Positions 1 to 5,311 of a DNA stretch of 5,341 bases are shown one piece after another. Under the pieces are notes generated by a model that did not search any database, was not told where the DNA came from, and worked only from the letters and a program-made list of their open reading frames with translations. Position 1 is the stretch's first letter. Each line of letters starts with the position of its first letter. The DNA is taken from the NCBI GenBank assembly GCA_900549355.1, contig UROA01000127.1, forward strand, positions 1 through 5,341, given 5' to 3'. The position numbers were made by a program, and so were the translations under genes. The stretch is from an uncultured Collinsella sp. GTDB lineage: Bacteria > Actinomycetota > Coriobacteriia > Coriobacteriales > Coriobacteriaceae.

Positions 1-72
1 TTAGGAGCGCCGGTCAATACGGGGCCCGCTCCATTTGTCAATTCCTTCAAGCGAATGTGTCGGGAATGTTTC

Positions 73-111
73 AATGCATGAATATGCAAGCCATTTACGT
101 GTTCATGCATC
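73..111 (+). promoter_or_regulatory. Tandem ARG boxes, probable ArgR operator of the arg operon
   Basis: Box 1 (73-90) contains TGCAT at 75-79, a 4-base spacer GAAT, and ATGCA at 84-88, a perfect dyad. Box 2 (94-111) contains TACGT at 96-100, the spacer GTTC, and ATGCA at 105-109, so its left half is degenerate. Each dyad spans 14 bp, and the box centres are 21 bp apart with 3 bp between the 18-bp boxes. This is the known geometry for hexameric ArgR binding two adjacent boxes. TGCAT-type half-sites are typical of actinobacterial ArgR. The pair lies about 85-120 bp upstream of argC and would overlap the -35 region of the promoter suggested just downstream, which fits repression when arginine is abundant. 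The spacing and half-sites are seen directly; the bound protein is inferred because argR is not in the window. Confidence 0.75.
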
Positions 112-117
112 TTTTGG

Positions 118-126
118 TGCTAAAGT
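118..126 (+). promoter_or_regulatory. Possible extended -10 promoter of the arg operon
   Basis: The sequence TGCTAAAGT fits an extended -10 element (TGn followed by a TATAAT-like hexamer matching at four positions). No good -35 hexamer lies 16-18 bp upstream, but extended -10 promoters can work without one. It would start transcription near 132-133, giving a leader of about 63 bases. It would also put the second ARG box over the -35 region. This is the best candidate I found between 1 and 195, but the match is modest and another start is possible. Confidence 0.3.
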
Positions 127-149
127 TTCAACCCACTTCATAACGACCG

Positions 150-181
150 CTGCGAAATGCGCATCGGTGCATAAATCGCAG
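150..181 (+). other. Hairpin in the argC 5' leader
   Basis: CTGCGA at 150-155 is the reverse complement of TCGCAG at 176-181. Inside it, ATGC at 157-160 pairs with GCAT at 169-172 around an 8-base loop, with a small asymmetric internal loop between the two stems. The hairpin ends three bases before the argC Shine-Dalgarno site. Its right arm shares bases 179-181 with a second small stem that would hold the Shine-Dalgarno in its loop, so the two folds exclude each other. The pairing is seen in sequence; a role in translation control is only an idea. Confidence 0.35.
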
Positions 182-193
182 ACAAGGAGTCTG
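179..193 (+). promoter_or_regulatory. argC ribosome binding site in a small stem-loop
   Basis: AAGGAG at 184-189 is a strong Shine-Dalgarno with a 6-base spacer to ATG 196, which supports that start. CAGAC (179-183) and GTCTG (189-193) can form a 5-bp stem that displays AAGGA in a five-base loop. The stem is short and probably only marginally stable. Confidence 0.6.
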
Positions 194-195
194 AT

Positions 196-1266
196 ATGTC
201 TTTCAAGGTTGGAATCGTCGGCGCGGCTGGATATGCCGGAGCCGAGCTCATTCGCCTCGTGCTCGGCCATCCCGAGTTTGAACTTGTTGCCATTACGTCC
301 AACGCCGATGCCGCCCAGCCGCTGTCCGCGGTGTATCCGAGCTTTGCTGGCGTGAGCGATCTGGTTTTCACCACGCATGACGCCCCCGAGCTCAAGAGCT
401 GCGATGCGGTTTTTCTTGCCGTGCCGCACACAGCTGCCATGGCACAGGTGCCCGCGCTGCTTGCATCGGGCGTCTCCTGCTTTGATCTTTCGGCCGACTA
501 CCGCCTGAACGACGCGTCCGTCTTTGAGACGTGGTATGCCGCCGCGCATACGAGCCCCGAGCTGCTCAAGACGCGTGCTTTCGGCCTCCCCGAGCTGTTC
601 TGCCAGGACTTAGAGACCGCTGCTTCCAGCCATGCCGCTGGCAAGTCCGTGCTGGTCGCCTGCGCCGGTTGCTATCCCACCGCAACGAGCCTTGCCGCCG
701 CGCCCGCCGTGCGCGCTGGCTGGGTTGCCCAGAGCGGCCCCGTGATCGTTGATGCCATCAGCGGTGTGACGGGTGCCGGCAAGTCCTGCAACGCTCGTAC
801 GCATTTTTGCAGCGCTGACGAGAACTTGGAGGCCTACGGCGTGGGCAAGCATCGCCACACGCCCGAGATTGAGCAAATCCTTGGCCTGACCGATCGCGTC
901 GTCTTCACCCCGCATCTGGCACCGCTCAAGCGCGGCCTGCTCTCCACGGTGACGCTGCCGCTCACGCCGCAGGCCATCGACTCCCTGGCTCTTGAGGATG
1001 TCGTCGACTATTACAAGCAGTTCTACGCTGGACGCACCTTTGTGCGTGTGCTCGACGCCGGCCAGCAGCCCAAGACGGCTTCGGTCGTTGGAACCAACGC
1101 CGCCCAGATTGGCCTTGCGCTCAACAAACGCGCGGGCGTGCTGGTGGCGACGGGCGCTATCGACAATCTGTGCAAGGGCGCTGCGGGCCAAGCAGTCCAG
1201 TGTGCCAATATCGTCTTTGGCTTTGACGAGCGACGAGGCTTGCCCACAGTGGCGTGCCCGGTGTAG
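196..1266 (+). CDS. argC: N-acetyl-gamma-glutamyl-phosphate reductase
   Basis: This cytoplasmic enzyme makes N-acetylglutamate 5-semialdehyde from N-acetylglutamyl phosphate with NADPH, the third step to ornithine. The 356-residue protein is close to family length (about 335-350). An N-terminal Rossmann fold carries GAAGYAG at residues 9-15 for NADP binding. FDLSADYR (96-103) and GLPELF (130-135) are family blocks. The catalytic cysteine is Cys159 in GCYPT, and the catalytic histidine is probably in the HRH-TPEI block (His219 or His221). SGVTGAGK (189-196) and the C-terminal DNLCKGAAGQAVQ (323-335) are also typical. The start at ATG 196 is supported by AAGGAG six bases upstream and by the glycine motif lying at the expected distance. 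It is the first gene of the cluster, directly behind the ARG boxes. No truncation or missing catalytic residue is seen. Identification is secure. Confidence 0.97.
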   Translation: MSFKVGIVGAAGYAGAELIRLVLGHPEFELVAITSNADAAQPLSAVYPSFAGVSDLVFTTHDAPELKSCDAVFLAVPHTAAMAQVPALLASGVSCFDLSADYRLNDASVFETWYAAAHTSPELLKTRAFGLPELFCQDLETAASSHAAGKSVLVACAGCYPTATSLAAAPAVRAGWVAQSGPVIVDAISGVTGAGKSCNARTHFCSADENLEAYGVGKHRHTPEIEQILGLTDRVVFTPHLAPLKRGLLSTVTLPLTPQAIDSLALEDVVDYYKQFYAGRTFVRVLDAGQQPKTASVVGTNAAQIGLALNKRAGVLVATGAIDNLCKGAAGQAVQCANIVFGFDERRGLPTVACPV

Positions 1267-1317
1267 CACATTCGATTGTTAGCGATTTGGTAGTCGGGTA
1301 TCGAGTTGGGCGCCACT
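1248..1317 (+). other. Long-range pairing of the argC 3' end with the argC-argJ spacer
   Basis: The last codons of argC contain GTGGCGTGCCC (1249-1259). Apart from a 2-base TG bulge, this is the complement of GGGCGCCAC (1308-1316), and A1248-T1317 adds one more pair, giving ten Watson-Crick pairs. The 9-mer TGGCGTGCC recurs at 1348-1356, inside the left arm of the terminator-like hairpin downstream. The segment 1308-1315 can therefore pair with either copy, with the same TG bulge. This layout resembles competing folds in an attenuator. The complementarity is observed; the regulatory meaning is inferred. Confidence 0.35.
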
Positions 1318-1337
1318 TTTAAGCTGGTCTAGTAGTT

Positions 1338-1375
1338 GCGACCGGTATGGCGTGCCAGCCGATGCCCGCTTTTTT
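1338..1375 (+). terminator. Intrinsic terminator-like hairpin between argC and argJ
   Basis: GGTAT-GGC (1344-1351) pairs with GCC-g-ATGCC (1358-1366) around the loop GTGCCA, with one bulged G and one G-T wobble. GCG (1338-1340) and CGC (1367-1369) can extend the base across a 3-base bulge. Six T's follow immediately at 1370-1375. A G+C-rich stem directly followed by a T-run is the form of a rho-independent terminator. It sits inside what should be one operon, ending 26 bp before argJ, so it would act as a partial terminator or an attenuator. No argJ promoter convincing enough to replace read-through was found. Confidence 0.5.
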
Positions 1376-1384
1376 GTTTGATAT

Positions 1385-1390
1385 AAGGAG
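1385..1390 (+). promoter_or_regulatory. argJ ribosome binding site with long spacing
   Basis: AAGGAG lies 11 bases before ATG 1402, longer than the 6-base spacing of the other three genes in this cluster. A weaker AGGGA at 1395-1399 is too close to serve alone. No better in-frame start lies nearer, and the protein N-terminus fits the family, so ATG 1402 is kept. Confidence 0.5.
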
Positions 1391-1401
1391 TCGTAGGGAC
1401 G

Positions 1402-2670
1402 ATGAACACCGACCTGATTGATATCAAGATTCGCGCCGTCGAGGGTGGCGTTACGGCAGCGGCCGGCTTTAAGGCCGCAGGCATCCATGCGGGATTCCGG
1501 AAGAATCCCGAGCGCTTAGACTATGCGCTCGTCATGCCCGATAAACCCTGTCCCGGCGCCGGCGTGTTTACGACCAACCGCTTTTGCGCGGCGCCCGTGC
1601 AGGTGAGCCGTGCCAACCTGGGCGGTGCGGACAAGGGCTACGGTATCATCGCCGGTGTTTCAATCAACTCCGGCAACGCGAACGCCGCCACGGGCGAGAC
1701 CGGCCTTGCCTGCGCGCGCGAGACCTGCAACATCGCATCGCAGGTTATCGGCTGCGAACCCCAGCAGATCCTGGTTGCCTCCACGGGTGTGATTGGCCAG
1801 ATTCTGCCGATCGACACGTTTGAGACCGCCATTCCTGCTGCCTACGAGGCGCTCTCCGCCCACGGTGGCGCCGATGCCGCTCGCGCCATCATGACGACCG
1901 ACACGCACTCCAAGGAGTACGCCGTGTCCTACGTCAGTGAGGCTGCGGGTCATGCGGGCAATGTCTATACGGTAGGCGGCATGTGCAAGGGCTCGGGCAT
2001 GATCATGCCTAATATGGCCACCATGATCGCAGTTATCACCACCGATGCCCCCGTCGAGCCTGCGGCACTTCATGCCCTGCTGCTCTCGACCGTCAAGCAG
2101 ACCTTTAACAAGGTAACGGTCGATTCCGACACCTCGACCAACGACACCTGCATCATGCTTGCTTCTGGCGCTGCTGCCGCAGATGCCGAGGCCATCGTCG
2201 AGGGCACTGACGCCTTTGACGAGTTGGCCTTTGCCGTGCACGAGGTGTGCGAGAGCCTGGCGCGCAACATCGCGGCCGATGGCGAGGGTGCGTCAAAGCT
2301 CGTGACGGTTAACATTACCGGCGCCGCCAACGACGAGGAAGCCGATATCGCCGCCCGTGCCGTCGCCAATTCGCCGCTCGTTAAGACCTGCATTGCCGGC
2401 CACGACTGCAACTGGGGCCGTGTTGCTATGGCGCTTGGCAAGTGCGGCGTGAAGTTTAATCAGGAAGACGTTTCCATCGACATGATGGGCATGCCTGTCT
2501 GTCGCGACGGTCTGACTGTTCCCTTTGACGAGGACGAGGCTCTACGACGTTTCGAGGCGCCCGAGATCGTGATCTCGGCCGACCTGGGCGCAGGCGACGC
2601 GGCAACGACTGTGTGGACCTGCGACCTCACGCATGAGTACATCTCCATCAACGGCGATTACCGTTCCTAG
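1402..2670 (+). CDS. argJ: Glutamate N-acetyltransferase / ornithine acetyltransferase
   Basis: ArgJ transfers the acetyl group of N-acetylornithine to glutamate, releasing ornithine and regenerating N-acetylglutamate. Some members also use acetyl-CoA to make the first N-acetylglutamate; sequence alone does not tell which type this is. The 422-residue precursor is slightly longer than most members. It is expected to cleave itself between Ala206 and Thr207 in the conserved block KGSGMIMPNMATM (196-208), giving alpha and beta chains with Thr207 as the N-terminal nucleophile. Thr128-Gly129 in ASTGVIG match the oxyanion-hole pair. SINSGNANAATG near residue 90, DSDTSTNDT in the beta chain, HDCNWGR, and the C-terminal INGDYRS are all typical. 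The usual proline or alanine before NWGR is a cysteine here, probably neutral. It follows argC after a structured 135-bp gap. Identification is secure. Confidence 0.97.
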   Translation: MNTDLIDIKIRAVEGGVTAAAGFKAAGIHAGFRKNPERLDYALVMPDKPCPGAGVFTTNRFCAAPVQVSRANLGGADKGYGIIAGVSINSGNANAATGETGLACARETCNIASQVIGCEPQQILVASTGVIGQILPIDTFETAIPAAYEALSAHGGADAARAIMTTDTHSKEYAVSYVSEAAGHAGNVYTVGGMCKGSGMIMPNMATMIAVITTDAPVEPAALHALLLSTVKQTFNKVTVDSDTSTNDTCIMLASGAAAADAEAIVEGTDAFDELAFAVHEVCESLARNIAADGEGASKLVTVNITGAANDEEADIAARAVANSPLVKTCIAGHDCNWGRVAMALGKCGVKFNQEDVSIDMMGMPVCRDGLTVPFDEDEALRRFEAPEIVISADLGAGDAATTVWTCDLTHEYISINGDYRS

Positions 2671-2741
2671 ATTCCAGGCACGCTGCGCATCTTGCCGCGA
2701 TTGCGGACAGCGGAGCACGGCGCGATAACGATACGAAAGAC

Positions 2742-2745
2742 GAGG
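2742..2745 (+). promoter_or_regulatory. argB ribosome binding site that decides the start
   Basis: GAGG lies six bases before ATG 2752. The reading frame is open back to a TTG at 2692, but that codon has no Shine-Dalgarno. The extra 20 residues it would add do not resemble the family N-terminus. ATG 2752 is preferred. Confidence 0.6.
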
Positions 2746-2751
2746 CAGATT

Positions 2752-3732
2752 ATGAAATTCGCACGCGATTGTCGTTCGAGCGAATCCAACGAAGCAACCG
2801 CGCAGCTGCTGTTCGAAGCGCTGCCGTGGATTAAGAACTTGACCGGCAAGACGGTTGTTATCAAATATGGCGGAGCCGCCATGGTTGATGAGCAGCTGCG
2901 CCGCGACGTGATGAGCGATATCGTTTTGCTCAAGATCATCGGTATGCGCCCCGTCATCGTGCACGGCGGCGGCAAGGCTATCAACGAGGCGCTGAGCCAT
3001 TACGATATTCCCGTCGAGTTTAAGAACGGCCAGCGCGTGACCACGCCGGCGACTATGGATATCGTGCGCGAGGTGCTGGGCGGCAAGGTCAACCAAGAGC
3101 TGGTTGCTGCCATCAACCACCACGGCAACCTGGCCGTGGGCGTGTCGGGCAGCGATGCCGGCACGCTCATCGCCGAGCCGCTCGACCCCGAGCTCGGTCG
3201 CGTGGGCAAAGTGACGCACGTCAACACCGACTATATCGAGTGCTTACTCGATAGCGAGTACATCCCCGTCATCGCTACCGTCGCGGCGGGGGAGGACGGC
3301 GGTTTCTTCAACATCAACGCCGACACCGCCGCCGGTGCCGTTGCCGCGGCGCTCCACGCGCATAAGGCGATCTTTTTGACCGACGTCGATGGCCTGTACA
3401 AGGACTTTAGCGACAAGGACTCGCTTATCTCCAACCTAACGCTCGACGAGGTCAACGAAATGCTCTACGGCGGCGAGGGCGATAAGGGCATGATTCCTAA
3501 GCTGCGTGCGGCCGTCGATGCGCTTACCGGCGGCGTATTTCGTGCCCACATCATTAACGGTACCACGCCGCATTCGCTGCTCCTGGAGCTGCTGACCGAT
3601 GCCGGCGTCGGCACCGTGATCCATTCCACCGAGACGGCTTACGAGTTCGATACGCATCCGCATCCGCTTTCGACGTTTGCTGCGCGTCTGACCGAAAACC
3701 TTGACGAGGTCGAGAAGCTTCAGACGGTCTAG
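2752..3732 (+). CDS. argB: Acetylglutamate kinase, probably arginine-sensitive
   Basis: ArgB phosphorylates N-acetylglutamate with ATP, the usual control point of the cyclic pathway. It belongs to the amino acid kinase family. From ATG 2752 it has 326 residues, against roughly 290-300 usually. Nucleotide-site motifs are VIKYGG (Lys38) and VHGGGKAIN (71-78). Arg95 in GQRVT and Asn189 in NINAD contact substrate in relatives. LTDVDGLY (209-216) and Lys250 in GMIPKL complete the core. An N-terminal helix of about 30 residues precedes the core (EALPWIKNLTGK), as in hexameric kinases inhibited by arginine such as those of Thermotoga and Pseudomonas, so feedback inhibition is likely. The core ends at GVGTVI (residue 290); a 36-residue tail containing THPHP then follows, with no counterpart I know. 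The gap after argJ (2671-2751) holds only a small nested stem and no clear terminator. Confidence 0.96.
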   Translation: MKFARDCRSSESNEATAQLLFEALPWIKNLTGKTVVIKYGGAAMVDEQLRRDVMSDIVLLKIIGMRPVIVHGGGKAINEALSHYDIPVEFKNGQRVTTPATMDIVREVLGGKVNQELVAAINHHGNLAVGVSGSDAGTLIAEPLDPELGRVGKVTHVNTDYIECLLDSEYIPVIATVAAGEDGGFFNINADTAAGAVAAALHAHKAIFLTDVDGLYKDFSDKDSLISNLTLDEVNEMLYGGEGDKGMIPKLRAAVDALTGGVFRAHIINGTTPHSLLLELLTDAGVGTVIHSTETAYEFDTHPHPLSTFAARLTENLDEVEKLQTV

Positions 3733-3784
3733 CTGACCCGCAGCCGCCCCATTCCTGCACCCATAGCCCCGCGCCGTCTGGCGC
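3721..3784 (+). repeat. Competing inverted repeats across the argB-argD gap
   Basis: CAGACGG (3721-3727), in the last argB codons, is the exact complement of CCGTCTG (3774-3780). The same right-hand segment also lies in a local hairpin, GCGCC (3771-3775), loop GTCT, GGCGC (3780-3784). Only one of the two can form. No T-run follows, so neither is a terminator. The hairpin ends five bases before the argD Shine-Dalgarno, so an effect on argD translation or on mRNA processing is possible but unproven. Confidence 0.3.
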
Positions 3785-3789
3785 CCAAC

Positions 3790-3795
3790 GAAAGG
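3790..3795 (+). promoter_or_regulatory. argD ribosome binding site
   Basis: GAAAGG ends six bases before ATG 3802 and supports that start. It lies in a 69-bp gap after argB that shows no terminator, so argD is most likely read from the same transcript. Confidence 0.55.
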
Positions 3796-3801
3796 CATCC
3801 C

Positions 3802-5085
3802 ATGTCACTTGCAGCTCAGCAATCGCTTGAATCCCATTACGTTATGCATACCTTTGGCCGCTCTCCGGTCGAGTTTGTCGAGGGTCACGGCATGAAGCTC
3901 ACCGGCGACGATGGCCGTGAGTACCTCGACTTTCTTGCCGGCATCGGCGTGTGCAGCCTAGGTCATGGCGACCCGGCTGTGCTCTCGGCGCTCGAGGCAC
4001 AGACCAAAAAGCTCATGCATGTCTCCAATTACTTCTACATTGAGCAGCGCGGACAGGTCGCGGCGCTGCTGTCCAAGCTTGCTAACGACGACGTAGATGG
4101 TGCGCGCGTGCTTGCCGATGCCATTGTCGCCGGCGATGAGACCACGGCAGCTGCTCTTGGTGCCCCGGCTGCGGATGAGCAGGTTTGGGAGACCTTCTTT
4201 GCCAACTCTGGCGCCGAGGCCAACGAGGGCTCGATGAAGCTCGCGCGCCTGTACGCCAAGCGTGCCGGTAATGGCGGCAACACCATCGTGTGCATGCGCG
4301 GCGGGTTCCACGGCCGTACGCTCGAGACCATTGCCGCCACCATGCAGGATTGGCTGCAGGACAGCTTCCGCCCGCTGCCGGGTGGCTTTGTGGCCTGCAC
4401 GCCCAACGATGTCGATGAACTGCGTGCGATCTTTAAGCAGCTGGGCAGTGAAATTTGCGCCGTGATGCTCGAGCCGATCCAAGGTGAGAGTGGCGTGCAC
4501 CCTATGACCGAGGAGTTTATGGCGGCAGCGCGCGACCTGGCACACGAAGTGGGCGCCGTGCTTATCGCCGACGAGGTCCAGTGCGGTATCTTCCGCACGG
4601 GTAAGCCGTTTGCGTTCCAGACTTATGGCGTGGAGCCTGACATTATGAGCCTTGCCAAGGGCATTGCTGATGGCGTGCCCATGGGTGCCGTCGTGGCAAA
4701 GAAGGAGATTGCCGACGTGTTTAAGCCGGGCGACCACGGCTCGACCTTTGGCGGTAGCTGCTTGGCCGTCGCGGCGTGCGCCGCGACGCTTTCCGCGCTT
4801 GTGCACGGCGACTACGCTGAGCATGCCGCCAAGGTGGGCGCCTATATGGAGCAGGCGCTGGCTAAGCTTCCGCATGTGGTAGAGGTGCGTGGCCGTGGCC
4901 TGATGCTCGGCTGTGATTTGGATGATGCCGCGGGCGACGCGCATGATGTTGTTGCCCGCGCGCTGGCCGCCGGTGCCGTGATCAACGCTACAGGTGCGCA
5001 TACGCTGCGTTTCCTGCCGCCGCTCGTCTGCGAGGAAGCCGACGTGGACAGTCTGATTGAGATCCTGTCGGATGTCTTGGGCTAA
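3802..5085 (+). CDS. argD: Acetylornithine aminotransferase
   Basis: ArgD is a cytoplasmic, PLP-dependent class III aminotransferase (fold type I). It converts N-acetylglutamate semialdehyde and glutamate to N-acetylornithine and 2-oxoglutarate. NSGAEANE (135-142) and GGFHGRT (167-173) bind and stack on PLP. EPIQGESG (224-231) is a conserved block. Asp257 in ADEVQ contacts the PLP ring nitrogen, and Lys286 in SLAKGIADG forms the Schiff base. STFGGS (314-319) is the phosphate-contact region; SCLA replaces the more usual NPLA. The protein has 427 residues, against roughly 375-406 for most relatives. Much of the excess is a segment at about 95-127, rich in Ala and Asp, between the helix ending LLSKLA and WETFFANSG. 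Related ornithine, succinylornithine and 4-aminobutyrate transaminases share these motifs, but the operon context decides for ArgD. It is the last gene of the cluster here. Confidence 0.95.
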   Translation: MSLAAQQSLESHYVMHTFGRSPVEFVEGHGMKLTGDDGREYLDFLAGIGVCSLGHGDPAVLSALEAQTKKLMHVSNYFYIEQRGQVAALLSKLANDDVDGARVLADAIVAGDETTAAALGAPAADEQVWETFFANSGAEANEGSMKLARLYAKRAGNGGNTIVCMRGGFHGRTLETIAATMQDWLQDSFRPLPGGFVACTPNDVDELRAIFKQLGSEICAVMLEPIQGESGVHPMTEEFMAAARDLAHEVGAVLIADEVQCGIFRTGKPFAFQTYGVEPDIMSLAKGIADGVPMGAVVAKKEIADVFKPGDHGSTFGGSCLAVAACAATLSALVHGDYAEHAAKVGAYMEQALAKLPHVVEVRGRGLMLGCDLDDAAGDAHDVVARALAAGAVINATGAHTLRFLPPLVCEEADVDSLIEILSDVLG

Positions 5086-5149
5086 CGCGGCGCAATAACT
5101 CAATTTGGACCGGGTTCCGGACTGTGGGCGTGTCCTATGCGGCATGATT

Positions 5150-5203
5150 CAGCGGTCTGGAGCCCGTTTTGCCTTAGATTTGCTAAGGCAGGGAGACCTG
5201 CTG
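5150..5203. repeat. Long imperfect inverted repeat downstream of argD
   Basis: Four paired blocks are stacked. CAGC (5150-5153) pairs with GCTG (5200-5203), GGTCT (5154-5158) with AGACC (5194-5198), CCC (5163-5165) with GGG (5191-5193), and TGCCTTAG (5170-5177) with CTAAGGCA (5183-5190). The loop is ATTTG. That makes 20 base pairs, with two 4-base bulges on the left arm and one base on the right. Soon after it, A6 follows at 5207-5212 on the + strand. Because no T-run follows the stem in either direction, it does not look like a normal intrinsic terminator. It may be a structured RNA, an mRNA 3'-end stabiliser, or a dispersed intergenic repeat. Confidence 0.5.
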
Positions 5204-5311
5204 GTCAAAAAACATCAAATATGAGTACTGTTACCGATTTGGTGGCAGCAATTTTGGACTAATAAGGCCAGATAGCAAGTCGAAATGGTAGCGCACAGAG
5301 ATGTGGTGTAA
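5204..5311. other. A+T-richer non-coding stretch, no gene supported
   Basis: This stretch is clearly richer in A+T than the genes, from the A6 run through AAATATGAGTACTG to TGGACTAATAAGG. A 13-codon frame (ATG 5221 to TAA 5260-5262, peptide MSTVTDLVAAILD) is present but has no Shine-Dalgarno, so I do not call it a gene. No tRNA fold, ARG box or convincing promoter is seen. Lying between a long inverted repeat and a terminator-like palindrome, it could be a small RNA, the argD mRNA tail, or part of a repeated intergenic element. Confidence 0.3.

Noticed and set aside
4..32. Hairpin GGAGCG/CGCTCC at the left edge as a terminator of an upstream gene
   Set aside because: The stem is 6 bp with a long, poorly paired interior and only ATTT after it. 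The upstream gene is outside the window, so it cannot be supported.
35..355. 106-codon plus-strand frame overlapping the promoter region and argC
   Set aside because: It starts at a TTG without a ribosome site, runs through the operator, and overlaps argC out of frame.
610..1269. 219-codon minus-strand frame opposite argC, and similar ones opposite argJ and argB (1660-2241, 2542-3219)
   Set aside because: They are shadows of conserved genes with no recognisable domains, and their composition is explained by the sense codons.
1267..1401. T-box or other known riboswitch upstream of argJ
   Set aside because: No T-box core (GGGTGGNACC-like) or other conserved aptamer sequence is visible.
1347..1404. 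Possible leader peptide starting at ATG 1347 in the argC-argJ gap
   Set aside because: It has no Shine-Dalgarno, begins inside the terminator stem, shows no arginine run before the T-run, and continues out of frame into argJ.
2701..2729. Possible internal promoter before argB (TTGCGG, 17 bp, GATAAC)
   Set aside because: Only three of six -35 and four of six -10 positions match. At this base composition such matches are expected by chance.
2692..2751. Upstream TTG start for argB, adding 20 residues
   Set aside because: There is no Shine-Dalgarno before TTG 2692. ATG 2752 has GAGG at good spacing and gives a normal family N-terminus.
3843..3851. TATGCATA in argD, and CATGCATG near 4015, as extra ARG boxes
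   Set aside because: They lack the TGCAT-N4-ATGCA spacing and lie within coding sequence.
3958..5145. 395-codon open frame on the minus strand opposite argD
   Set aside because: It is antisense to a clearly functional argD. Its peptide, rich in His, Arg and Gly, matches no family I know, and high G+C codon bias commonly keeps such frames open.
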